Assembly (NCBI RefSeq): GCF_022763305.1
Contig: NZ_JALEGT010000010.1
Span: forward strand, 62,001-126,000
Origin: Marivita sp.
GTDB taxonomy: Bacteria; Pseudomonadota; Alphaproteobacteria; Rhodobacterales; Rhodobacteraceae
DNA length: 64,000 nt
Direction: 5' to 3'
Made by a program: the position numbers and the translations under genes. This document shows, in pieces, positions 43,476 through 51,543 of this stretch (the stretch's first letter is position 1; each line of letters opens with the position of its first letter). The notes beneath the pieces are model-generated. The model ran no database searches. It worked only from the letters and a program-made list of their open reading frames with translations, and was not told the DNA's origin.

Positions 43476-44378
43476 ATGGCCCAACGCTATGGCGGCAAGT
43501 ACAGCCCCGACGCAAAAGGGTCATCGACGGCAAAAGACCGCGCATCGGGTTCCTTCCAGCGCGCCACGGTTGATCCGGTGGGCGCGCGGTCGAACATCCT
43601 TTTCATTCCTCCGATCATTCTGGCGTTCACGTCGATCAATGACGGGGCCTTGGGGTTGGGGCTCGGGCTTATTGGCGCCGGGGCCCTGTTGCTTGGCGCG
43701 TGGCTGCTGCGCGGTGGCTTGACGGCAGAGGCGGCCTATAACGCCCGCAAGGTGTCGCGCCGTCCCGCGTTTCCGCGCAAGATCGGGGCCGCCGTGCTGG
43801 CCGGCATTGGTACGGGGATCGCCGCCTTTGCGAATGAGCCGGGTCTGATCGCGCCCATCATCTATGGCACGGCGGCGACGGTCCTGCATCTGGGCGCGTT
43901 CGGCATCGATCCGATGCGCGACAAGGGCATGGAGGGGGTGGACACTTTCCAGCAAGATCGCGTGGCCCGTGCCATCGACGAGGCCGAGGCGCATCTGGCT
44001 GCAATGCGGGACGCCATCAAACGGTCCGGCGACCGTCAGATGATCGCCCGTGTCGAAAAGTTCGAACTGACGGCAAAGGACCTGTTCCGCACGGTCGAGG
44101 AAGACCCGCGCGACCTGACTGCTGCGCGCAAGTACCTGAGCGTCTACCTGATGGGGGCCCGCGATGCGACGATCAAGTTCGCCGATGTCTATGCCCGGAC
44201 CGGCGACACGCAGGCACGTACCGATTTCGAAGCGTTACTGGATGATCTGGAACTGAATTTTTCGGCCCGCACCCGGAAGATGCTGATGGACGACCGATCT
44301 GATCTTACGGTCGAGATTGACGTCCTGCGCGATCGTCTGAAGCGGGAAGGCGTCCGAATTGATCGGGACGTGACATAG
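43476..44378 (+). CDS. XpaC-family protein (5-bromo-4-chloroindolyl phosphate hydrolysis protein)
   Basis: 300 residues. A polar start (about 1-35) is followed by paired hydrophobic helices (ILFIPPIILAFTSI, LGLIGAGALLLGAWLL, AAVLAGIGTGIAAF, LIAPIIYGTAATVLHLGAF), then GIDPMRDKGMEGVDTFQQDRVARAIDEAEAHLAAM and a long helical region to the C-terminus. XpaC-family genes commonly sit directly before telA, as here (30 bp). The old indolyl-phosphate name comes from a Bacillus screen and does not establish a reaction. It probably forms a membrane platform for TelA. Confidence 0.82.
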   Translation: MAQRYGGKYSPDAKGSSTAKDRASGSFQRATVDPVGARSNILFIPPIILAFTSINDGALGLGLGLIGAGALLLGAWLLRGGLTAEAAYNARKVSRRPAFPRKIGAAVLAGIGTGIAAFANEPGLIAPIIYGTAATVLHLGAFGIDPMRDKGMEGVDTFQQDRVARAIDEAEAHLAAMRDAIKRSGDRQMIARVEKFELTAKDLFRTVEEDPRDLTAARKYLSVYLMGARDATIKFADVYARTGDTQARTDFEALLDDLELNFSARTRKMLMDDRSDLTVEIDVLRDRLKREGVRIDRDVT

Positions 44379-44408
44379 ACTTGAACGAGTATTGCAGAGG
44401 GAAACCTG

Positions 44409-45608
44409 ATGTCTGAAACAATCCGTGCCAAAGCCCAGGACACGCTGGCCCTGGTGGAAGAAGTGAACGCCGTGATCCTGCCGGAGCCCAAGGCGCCCGA
44501 AGCGATCGTGCCACTGGCCGAGGCCGATCCGGTCATCAGCGAGGAAATCCGCTCTCGCATGGCCGAAATCGACATGAGCGACACCCAGTCCATCGTGTCC
44601 TTCGGTTCGAACGCACAGGCCGAATTGCAGGAAATCTCGCAGGCGATGCTGGCCGATGTGCGCAACAAGGACGTGGGCCCGGCGGGCGACAGCCTGCGCG
44701 GCATCGTCAGCACGATTCGCGGATTTTCGGTGTCCGAACTGGATGTCCGCCGCGAGCGCAGCTGGTGGGAAAAGCTGCTGGGCCGGGCCGCGCCCTTTGC
44801 CAAATTCACCGCGCGTTTCGAAAAGGTGCAGGGGCAGATCGACAAGATCACCGACGACCTGCTCAAGCATGAACACACGCTGCTCAAGGACATCAAGTCG
44901 CTTGACCTGCTCTACGACAAGACCCTGCAGTTCTACGACGAACTGGCGCTTTATATCGCTGCGGGCGAGGAAAAGCTGCAGGAGCTCGACAGCCGCGACA
45001 TCCCGGCCAAAGAAGCCGAGGTGCAGGCCGCGCCCGAAAACGACCAGGTGATGAAGGCGCAAGAGCTGCGCGACCTGCGCGCGGCGCGTGACGATCTGGA
45101 GCGTCGGGTGCATGACCTCAAGCTGACGCGCCAGGTCACGATGCAGTCGCTCCCGTCGATCCGCCTTGTTCAGGAAAACGACAAGTCCCTTGTCACGAAG
45201 ATCAATTCGACCCTCGTCAACACCGTTCCGCTTTGGGAAACACAACTGGCGCAGGCCGTGACGATCCAGCGCTCGGCCGAAGCGGCGGCGGCGGTGCGGG
45301 ATGCCAACGACCTGACCAACGAGCTCTTGACCGCCAACGCAAAGAACCTGCGTGAGAGCAACAAGATGATCCGCGAGGAAATGGAACGCGGTGTCTTCGA
45401 CATCGAAGCCGTGAAACAGGCGAATGCCGATCTGATCGGCACCATCCAGGAAAGCCTGCAGATCGCAGACGAGGGCAAGGCCAAGCGCGCAGCCGCCGAG
45501 GCCGAGCTCAAGAAGATGGAAGCCGAATTGCGAGACACGCTTGCATCGGCCAAGGCACGCAAGGACGGGATCGGCGATACAACCGCCGCGTCCATGCCGG
45601 ACCAGTAA
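44409..45608 (+). CDS. telA: Toxic anion resistance protein TelA
   Basis: 399 residues, soluble and almost wholly helical. FGSNAQAELQEISQAMLADVRNKDVGPAGDSLRGIVSTIRGF near the N-terminus, RSWWEKLLGRAAPFAKFTARFEKVQGQIDKITDDLLKHEHTLLKDIKSLDLLYDKTLQFYDELALYIAAGEEKL in the middle and VWNTFVLWET-type core (here LVNTVPLWETQLAQAVTIQRSAEAAAAVRDANDLTNELL) are the TelA signature. Coiled coil is strong after residue 330. Named for tellurite resistance on plasmids; chromosomal copies are linked to cell-envelope stress. The exact biochemical role is unknown. Confidence 0.92.
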   Translation: MSETIRAKAQDTLALVEEVNAVILPEPKAPEAIVPLAEADPVISEEIRSRMAEIDMSDTQSIVSFGSNAQAELQEISQAMLADVRNKDVGPAGDSLRGIVSTIRGFSVSELDVRRERSWWEKLLGRAAPFAKFTARFEKVQGQIDKITDDLLKHEHTLLKDIKSLDLLYDKTLQFYDELALYIAAGEEKLQELDSRDIPAKEAEVQAAPENDQVMKAQELRDLRAARDDLERRVHDLKLTRQVTMQSLPSIRLVQENDKSLVTKINSTLVNTVPLWETQLAQAVTIQRSAEAAAAVRDANDLTNELLTANAKNLRESNKMIREEMERGVFDIEAVKQANADLIGTIQESLQIADEGKAKRAAAEAELKKMEAELRDTLASAKARKDGIGDTTAASMPDQ

Positions 45609-45612
45609 CCCG

Positions 45613-46584
45613 GTGCGGCGGCGTTGGTCTCATCTTCTGTGGTCCTGCGCCGCCCTCGCGGCCCTGTCCGCCTGCGATCCGTTCAGCACGGCCCCTGTGC
45701 GGACCGACACCAAGCCGCAGGCGCGTCCCGAGCGCCCGGTTCAGGTGGCTCTGCCCGATGCAAGAACGCCATCGCCAGAGGCGATGGACTTGCGTCGGTA
45801 CTATGCCCGCGTTCAGGAAGACCTGCTGGCGCAGGGGCTTCTGCGGGTCGATGGCGGTGGCGTGGATACGCCGTTCACCGACCAGATGCTGGCGCGCAAT
45901 TTCGAACGGATCGCGCTGGCCGAGGAATATACCCGTGGTGCGGGTTTGCAGCCGTCGAATGGCGCGCTCAGCGAAATCAAGAAATGGACCATCCCGGTCC
46001 GGGTCGGTGTGACCTTCGGCGAAAGCCTTCCCGCCGCCGATCAGGCCAGGGATCGCGAAGAACTGTCGCGTTACACGCGCCGGCTTGCGCGCGTGTCCGG
46101 ACATCCGATCTCTCTTGTTTCCTCGCAACCGAATTTCCACGTTCTCATCATGGGCGAAGATGACAAGGATCAGCTGCGCGACACGCTGGATCGCATCGCG
46201 CCGGGGATGGAAGCGTCGAGTCGCGCCATTTTCCTCAACCTGCCGCGCTCGATCCATTGCCTTGTCGTCGCTTTTGCCGACAACGCCGCAAGCAGCGCCT
46301 ATCGCCAGGCGGTGGCTTTGGTCCGTACGGAGCATCCGCAACTGACCCGCCGGGCCTGCATCCACGAGGAACTGGCGCAGGGCCTTGGCCTTGCCAATGA
46401 CGATCAGAACGCGCGCCCCTCGATCTTCAACGATGACGAGGAATTCGCGCTGCTCACCTCTCATGACGAACTGCTTTTGAAAATTCTCTATGACCCCCGC
46501 CTGCGACCCGGCATGTCTGCCGAAGAGGCCCGCCCGATCGTGTGGAGCCTTGCACAAGAGCTGGTCGAAGGCGGCCCAAGCTGA
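45613..46584 (+). CDS. DUF2927-family lipoprotein
   Basis: 323 residues. The start is a GTG at 45613 four bases after telA; it gives RRRWSHLLWSCAALAALSAC, a lipoprotein signal with the lipobox LSAC (Cys about residue 20). The body has KKWTIPVRVGVTFGES and, near residue 250, CIHEELAQGLGLANDDQNARPSIFNDDEEFALLT, a conserved DUF2927 block whose HEExxQxxGLxND pattern resembles a metallopeptidase helix without the second His. Located in the periplasm or outer membrane, it would give the locus an arm outside the inner membrane. Confidence 0.8.
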   Translation: MRRRWSHLLWSCAALAALSACDPFSTAPVRTDTKPQARPERPVQVALPDARTPSPEAMDLRRYYARVQEDLLAQGLLRVDGGGVDTPFTDQMLARNFERIALAEEYTRGAGLQPSNGALSEIKKWTIPVRVGVTFGESLPAADQARDREELSRYTRRLARVSGHPISLVSSQPNFHVLIMGEDDKDQLRDTLDRIAPGMEASSRAIFLNLPRSIHCLVVAFADNAASSAYRQAVALVRTEHPQLTRRACIHEELAQGLGLANDDQNARPSIFNDDEEFALLTSHDELLLKILYDPRLRPGMSAEEARPIVWSLAQELVEGGPS

Positions 46585-46600
46585 CTGAACGGAGACCCCG

Positions 46601-47725
46601 ATGCCAATTTTCGATTTCCTGAGTGGCCAATTCATCGACGTCATCCACTGGACCGATGACACCCGCGATACGATGGTCTGGCGGTTCGAGCGCGAAGGCC
46701 ACGAGATCAAGTACGGCGCCAAGCTGACCGTGCGGGAAGGGCAGGCAGCCGTCTTCGTGCATGAGGGACAGCTCGCGGACGTGTTCACGCCCGGGCTCTA
46801 CATGCTCGAGACCAACAACATGCCGATCCTGACGACCTTGCAGCACTGGGATCACGGCTTCCGGTCGCCCTTTAAGTCCGAGGTCTATTTCGTCAACACC
46901 ACCCGGTTTCAGGACCTCAAATGGGGCACCAAGAACCCGATCATCTGCCGTGATCCGGAATTCGGACCGGTGCGCCTGCGCGCCTTCGGCACCTATTCCG
47001 TGCGCGTCACCGATCCCGCGCGGTTTCTTGTCGAGATCGTGGGCACCGATGGTGAGTTCACGATGGATGAGATCAGCTACCAGATCCGCAATGTCATCGT
47101 TCAGGAATTTTCGCGCACCATTGCACGGGCCGGGATTCCGGTGCTCGACATGGCCGCGAACACCCGCGAACTGGGCACGTTGCTGGCCAAGGAAATCGCG
47201 CCGACCCTCGCGGATTACGGGCTGGAACTGCCCGAGCTTTATATCGAGAACATCTCGCTCCCGCCGGCGGTGGAAGACGTGCTGGACAAGCGCTCTTCCA
47301 TGGGCGTGATCGGGAACTTGAATCAGTACATGCAGTTTCAGGCGGCCGAAGCGCTGGGCAAGGATGGGGCAGGGGCCGCTGCCATTCAGGCGGGACTGGG
47401 TGCCGGTTTGGGCATGCAGATCGGACAGGCCGCCGCACAGGCCGGCCCGTGGGGTGCTGCTCCGCAAGTGCAAAGCGCGGCTGTTCCCCCGGCTCGGCAG
47501 ATGCCGCCGCCGCCACCGGTGGAGCATGTCTGGCACGTGGCCGAAAATGGTGAAACCAAGGGCCCCTTTTCGAAGGCGGCCATGGGCCGAATGGCCCGTG
47601 AAGGGGCGCTGACGCGCGAGAGCTATGTCTGGACGGCCGGGCAGGACGGCTGGAAAAGGGCAGAAGACGTGATGGAACTGGCCCAGCTCTTCACCGTTCT
47701 GCCGCCACCCCCGCCGGGCGCGTAA
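46601..47725 (+). CDS. SPFH-domain protein of the YdjI/virion-core type with C-terminal GYF-like domain
   Basis: 374 residues. FIDVIHWTDDTRDTMVWRFEREGHEIKYGAKLTVREGQAAVFVHEGQLADVFTPGLYML opens an SPFH (band 7) domain of the YdjI group; the middle has YELPELYIENISLP-like ending (here LELPELYIENISLPPAVEDVLDKRSSMGVIG). A Gly/Ala/Pro-rich linker (about 265-310) leads to WHVAENGETKGPFSKAAMGRMAREG and YVWTAGQDGWKRAEDV, a GYF_2-like domain that binds proline-rich peptides. In Bacillus YdjI works with YdjG in PspA membrane recruitment. Confidence 0.86.
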   Translation: MPIFDFLSGQFIDVIHWTDDTRDTMVWRFEREGHEIKYGAKLTVREGQAAVFVHEGQLADVFTPGLYMLETNNMPILTTLQHWDHGFRSPFKSEVYFVNTTRFQDLKWGTKNPIICRDPEFGPVRLRAFGTYSVRVTDPARFLVEIVGTDGEFTMDEISYQIRNVIVQEFSRTIARAGIPVLDMAANTRELGTLLAKEIAPTLADYGLELPELYIENISLPPAVEDVLDKRSSMGVIGNLNQYMQFQAAEALGKDGAGAAAIQAGLGAGLGMQIGQAAAQAGPWGAAPQVQSAAVPPARQMPPPPPVEHVWHVAENGETKGPFSKAAMGRMAREGALTRESYVWTAGQDGWKRAEDVMELAQLFTVLPPPPPGA

Positions 47726-47776
47726 TCCGATGCGGAGAGGGGAGCACACCACCCGACCGCGCGGGCAGGGTGTCTT

Positions 47777-47819
47777 TGGTTCGGACCGGAGCACGGTGCG
47801 TGCTCCTCGATCCGAACCA
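47777..47819. other. Long imperfect hairpin in the intergenic region after the SPFH gene
   Basis: TGGTTCGGA (47777-47785) pairs with TCCGAACCA (47811-47819), and inside it GGAGCAC (47788-47794) pairs with GTGCTCC (47800-47806), with small internal loops. It lies between the convergent SPFH and CZB genes. No T-run follows on either strand, so it is a processing or rho-linked structure at best. Confidence 0.5.
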
Positions 47820-47842
47820 TGAGAGTTGCGGTGCGGGACCTG

Positions 47843-48208
47843 TCAGGCTGCAGACAGCTTCCAGTTGGCAACGGCACTCTTCAGCGCGTTCGAAGCCGAA
47901 TTGAATTCGGTGTCGAGCATCTCCAGCGCCGCGTTTTGCTGGCCTTGCGCCACCATGTCGGCGATGCGGCCGGCGCATTTGTGGAACGAGGCATGCAGTT
48001 CGATGGTCTCGCGCGCCTGCGGAAGATCGCGGACAGCGGCCGGAAGGCCGTCAAGCCAACGCCCGAAATCGCAGACATGACAATCGCCGGCCTTTTCAAT
48101 CACATCCGAATGTTCGCCCTTCATGGCGGCCATCCGAAGGCGGAGCTTCCATGCACCATGGGCTCCGATGGCATCGGTCAATTTCGAGTAGAGGTCTGCG
48201 TTAGTCAT
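47843..48208 (-). CDS. Free-standing CZB (chemoreceptor zinc-binding) domain protein
   Basis: 121 residues, all helical. The zinc ligands of the CZB domain are visible: His in DAIGAHGAWKLRLR, Cys in CHVCDFGRWLDGL, and His residues in ELHASFHKCAGRIADMV. In chemoreceptors and diguanylate cyclases the domain senses zinc; here there is no output domain. The ATG at 48206-48208 follows AAGGATTT. It is transcribed against the operon but sits inside it, divergent from the zinc-ribbon gene, so it may be the zinc-sensing part of the locus. Confidence 0.82.
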   Translation of the reverse strand: MTNADLYSKLTDAIGAHGAWKLRLRMAAMKGEHSDVIEKAGDCHVCDFGRWLDGLPAAVRDLPQARETIELHASFHKCAGRIADMVAQGQQNAALEMLDTEFNSASNALKSAVANWKLSAA

Positions 48209-48285
48209 GATAAATCCTTGTTGTCTGACGTACGCCCCTTGAACGACCTCGGCCGCCGTCGATTTAGGCACTGAGACAATATGGC

Positions 48286-49377
48286 ATGACCGAAGCACAT
48301 CACCGTTTTCCTTGCGATCAATGCGGCGCCGATCTGCGGTTCGATCCGGAGAGCAGCCAGATGCTTTGCGATCACTGCGGCGCGACCCATGATATTGCCG
48401 GCACCGGGCCATGGGCCGGTGGGGCCATCCGCGAAATCGACTTTCAGGTCGCGATCGCGGACCAATTGCCGTCACAGGACATGGAAGAGACCCGCGTCTC
48501 CAAATGTCCGAACTGCGCAGCCCAGGTGGAATTCGACCCAGGTGTGCACGCCGCAGAATGCCCATTCTGTGCAACGCCGGTTGTGGCCGACACCGGGGCC
48601 AATCGCCATATCAAGCCCAAGGGTTTGCTGCCCTTCGCTCTTGACGAGAAGGACGCGCGCAAGGCGATGACCGATTGGTTGGGGCGGCTCTGGTTCGCGC
48701 CCAACGGGTTGCAGGACTATACGCGCAAGGGCCGCAAGATGACTGGCATCTATGTGCCCTATTGGACGTTCGACGCGGATACCCGGTCCTCCTATCGGGG
48801 CGAGCAAGGGACCGTCTATCACGAAAACCGACGCGTCGTGCGCAACGGCAAGACAGAAACCATCCGTGTCGCCAAGGTGCGCTGGCGTCCGGCGTCGGGA
48901 CAGGTCGCGCGCTTCTTCGACGATGTGCTGGTGCTGGCATCGCGCTCTTTGCCCAAACGCTATACCGATGCGCTGGAGCCCTGGGACCTTTCTGCCCTCG
49001 AGCCGTATCAGCCGGAATACCTGGCCGGGTTCCGGGCCGAGGCCTACGCGGTCGAACTCACCGAGGGCTACGAGGAGGCGCGCGCGCACATGGACCGCGT
49101 CATCCTGCGTGACGTGAAGTTCGACATCGGCGGCGATCGACAGCGGGTCGATCATATCGACACCCGAATCTCGGATGTCACCTTCAAGCACATCCTGCTG
49201 CCAGTCTGGCTTGCCGCCTACAAGTATCGCGGCAAGACCTATCGCTTCGTCGTCAACGGGCGCACCGGGGCAGTTCAAGGCGAACGGCCCTGGTCCGCCT
49301 GGAAGATCGCCTTTGCGGTTGTCTTGGGCCTGATCTTGGCTGCTGGCGTCGGCTATGTCGCTGCGATAAACCAGTAA
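48286..49377 (+). CDS. YdjG-like double zinc-ribbon membrane protein
   Basis: 363 residues. Two zinc ribbons come first: FPCDQCGADLRF with MLCDHCGATHD, then SKCPNCAAQVEF with AECPFCATPVV (CxxC pairs at about 10, 28, 74 and 91). A beta-rich domain follows with YVPYWTFDADTRSSYRGEQG and FKHILLPVWLAAYKYRGKTYRFVVNGRTGAVQGERPWS, then one C-terminal membrane helix (IAFAVVLGLILAAGVGYVAAI). This is the layout often misnamed primosomal-protein-N'-like and is that of Bacillus YdjG, a partner of YdjI. Confidence 0.84.
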   Translation: MTEAHHRFPCDQCGADLRFDPESSQMLCDHCGATHDIAGTGPWAGGAIREIDFQVAIADQLPSQDMEETRVSKCPNCAAQVEFDPGVHAAECPFCATPVVADTGANRHIKPKGLLPFALDEKDARKAMTDWLGRLWFAPNGLQDYTRKGRKMTGIYVPYWTFDADTRSSYRGEQGTVYHENRRVVRNGKTETIRVAKVRWRPASGQVARFFDDVLVLASRSLPKRYTDALEPWDLSALEPYQPEYLAGFRAEAYAVELTEGYEEARAHMDRVILRDVKFDIGGDRQRVDHIDTRISDVTFKHILLPVWLAAYKYRGKTYRFVVNGRTGAVQGERPWSAWKIAFAVVLGLILAAGVGYVAAINQ

Positions 49378-49380
49378 GGC

Positions 49381-50127
49381 TCAGACCAGCATCCCGCCAT
49401 CCGTGTCGTCCCCGGCTTCTTCGAGAAGAACACTCATGTCCGGAACCGTGATGTGGCGCTTGCCCTCAAGCTGGATGATTCCGTCCTTCTTGAGCGCAGA
49501 GACCTGGCGCGACACGGTCTCGAGCGTCAGCCCGAGATAATCCGCCATCGCTTCTCGGGTCAGCGGCAGATCGAACGTGACGGGGCCATCCAGCCCGGCC
49601 ATGTTGAGCGTCGCATCGCGGCGGGCAATGATCGACAGCAGCGACGCGATCTTTTCGCGCGCTGTCTTGCGCCCCAGCACCAGCATCCATTCCCGCGCGG
49701 CGTCCAGCTCGTCCAGCGTCATCTGCAAGAGGCGCTGCGCGATATGCGGCGTCCGCTCCATAAGATCCTCGAACGGGGCCTTGCGGAAGCAGCACATGAC
49801 CATATCCGTCGTCGCCACCACGTCATAAGCGGCGGTGGACCGGCCGGGACGCCCGACGAAATCGCTGGGCAGAAGAAGACCGACCATCTGGGTGCGCCCG
49901 TCTTCCATCGTCTGTGTGAGCGTCGCGATTCCCGATACGACCGACCCTACGAAATCCATGCGGTCGCCGGACCAGATCACTGTCTGTCCCGCTTCGAATC
50001 GGCGGTAGTATTTGATGTCTTCCAATCGCGCCAACTCGTCCGACTCGCATCTGGCGCAAACGGCGCGGTGGCGGATCGGGCAATCGCTGCAATCCTGCGT
50101 GACGGAGAGGCTGTCTTCTTTCAACAT
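49381..50127 (-). CDS. fnrL: Oxygen-sensing Crp/Fnr-family regulator FnrL
   Basis: 248 residues from the ATG at 50125-50127. The N-terminus has Cys13, 16, 24 and 27 (DCSDCPIRHRAVCARC), and MVMCCFRKAPF supplies the distal Cys, so a 4Fe-4S cluster can form. The C-terminal helix-turn-helix is TREAMADYLGLTLETVSRQVSALK with the ExxSR reading head that recognises TTGAT-N4-ATCAA. FnrL activates cco and heme genes at low oxygen. In-frame ATGs further upstream (50148, 50205) fall in or beyond the FNR box and are unlikely. Confidence 0.95.
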   Translation of the reverse strand: MLKEDSLSVTQDCSDCPIRHRAVCARCESDELARLEDIKYYRRFEAGQTVIWSGDRMDFVGSVVSGIATLTQTMEDGRTQMVGLLLPSDFVGRPGRSTAAYDVVATTDMVMCCFRKAPFEDLMERTPHIAQRLLQMTLDELDAAREWMLVLGRKTAREKIASLLSIIARRDATLNMAGLDGPVTFDLPLTREAMADYLGLTLETVSRQVSALKKDGIIQLEGKRHITVPDMSVLLEEAGDDTDGGMLV

Positions 50128-50137
50128 GGGTCCGTTC

Positions 50138-50151
50138 TTGATCTGCATCAA
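50138..50151. promoter_or_regulatory. FNR box shared by fnrL and hemN
   Basis: TTGAT-CTGC-ATCAA is a perfect FNR consensus. Its near edge is 10 bp before the fnrL ATG and its centre (50144.5) is 43 bp before the hemN ATG. This fits activation of hemN and repression of fnrL by its own product. Confidence 0.88.
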
Positions 50152-50187
50152 TGCTGATGGTGGCGTGTGTGCCTTAATGCTATGCAC

Positions 50188-51543
50188 ATGGTCACTAGAA
50201 CACAACTTTCCCGGTTGGGACTATTCGACGCGAAGGTACCTCGCTATACGAGTTACCCCACTTCGCCGCATTTCAAGAACGATGTCAAACCCGGGGATTT
50301 TTCCGACTGGATCGAAGCGATCCCGGAAAACGGTGAGATTTCGCTGTACCTGCATGTACCGTTCTGCCGCCGATTGTGCTGGTTCTGTGCCTGCCGGACC
50401 CAAGGGACCGCCAGTGGCGAGCCCGTGACCGCCTATGTCGAGACGCTCAAGGACGAATTGTCGCTGCTCAAGCGGCATTTGCCGAAGGGCGTGCGCCTGT
50501 CCCGCCTGCATTGGGGCGGCGGCACGCCCACGCTCCTGTCGCCGGATCATATGCGCGACCTGTCCGCGGCGGTGCGCGAAGTCGCGGATTTTGCCGATAG
50601 CTATGAATTCTCGGTCGAGATCGACCCCAACGAGATCGACGCAGGCCGCCTTGATGCGCTGTTTGACAGCGGGATGAACCGGGCCTCCATCGGTGTGCAG
50701 GATTTCGATCCCGAGATCCAGAAAACCATCGGTCGCGAACAAAGCTTCGATACCACGAAGCGCGCGGTCGACATGATCCGTGATCGGGGTATCCAAAGCC
50801 TCAACGCCGACATTCTCTATGGTCTGCCGGACCAGACCCGCAGCAAGATCGTTGATTCGGTGCAGAAGCTGCTGTCGCTCTCGCCGGATCGCGTCGCGCT
50901 CTATGGTTATGCGCATGTGCCCTGGATGGCCAAACGCCAGCAGATGATTCCGTCAGACGCGCTTCCGCGCCCCGACGAACGGCTTGATCTGTTCGAAACC
51001 GCGCGCAAGCTGTTTGTCTGGGACAATTACGAAGAAATCGGCATCGACCACTTCGCTACGCGCGAAGACGGGCTGTCCGTCGCCGCCTGCAACGGCACCC
51101 TGCGCCGCAACTTCCAGGGTTACACCGACGACACGTCCGACGTGCTGGTCGGTCTTGGGGCGTCGTCGATCTCGAAGTTTCCGCAAGGCTATGCGCAGAA
51201 CGCACCGGCCACGTCGGGTTACACCAAGGCGATCCGCGCACATGAATTCTCGACCGTTCGGGGCCACAGCTTTACCGAAGAGGACAAGCTGCGGGCCCGC
51301 ATGATCGAAATGCTGATGTGCGATTTCCGCGTCGATACGGCCGAGCTTGTTCGGGACTACCAGACCACCGAAGCCGACGTGACCGCGATGCTCAGACGCG
51401 CGAACGACGAATTCGAGAACCTGCTTGTCGTTGATGAGAGCGGCCTTTTTGTTCCGCCCGAAGCGCGCCCGCTGACCCGGATGATCGCCCGCAGTTTTGA
51501 CGCCTACGACCTGTCCTCAGCCGGGCACAGTTCGGCGATCTAA
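50188..51543 (+). CDS. hemN: Oxygen-independent coproporphyrinogen III oxidase
   Basis: 451 residues. The radical-SAM cluster motif is HVPFCRRLCWFCACRT (CxxxCxxC), with YTSYPTSPHF near the N-terminus, WGGGTPTLLSPD, SVEIDPNEID, GVQDFDPEIQKTIGREQ and LYGLPDQTRSK as in HemN. It makes protoporphyrinogen IX without oxygen. ATGs at 50182 and 50188 are close together; I take 50188 since family members start shortly before QLSRLGLFDAKVPRYTSYPT. It is divergent from fnrL and overlaps the convergent yejF stop by four bases. Confidence 0.94.
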   Translation: MVTRTQLSRLGLFDAKVPRYTSYPTSPHFKNDVKPGDFSDWIEAIPENGEISLYLHVPFCRRLCWFCACRTQGTASGEPVTAYVETLKDELSLLKRHLPKGVRLSRLHWGGGTPTLLSPDHMRDLSAAVREVADFADSYEFSVEIDPNEIDAGRLDALFDSGMNRASIGVQDFDPEIQKTIGREQSFDTTKRAVDMIRDRGIQSLNADILYGLPDQTRSKIVDSVQKLLSLSPDRVALYGYAHVPWMAKRQQMIPSDALPRPDERLDLFETARKLFVWDNYEEIGIDHFATREDGLSVAACNGTLRRNFQGYTDDTSDVLVGLGASSISKFPQGYAQNAPATSGYTKAIRAHEFSTVRGHSFTEEDKLRARMIEMLMCDFRVDTAELVRDYQTTEADVTAMLRRANDEFENLLVVDESGLFVPPEARPLTRMIARSFDAYDLSSAGHSSAI

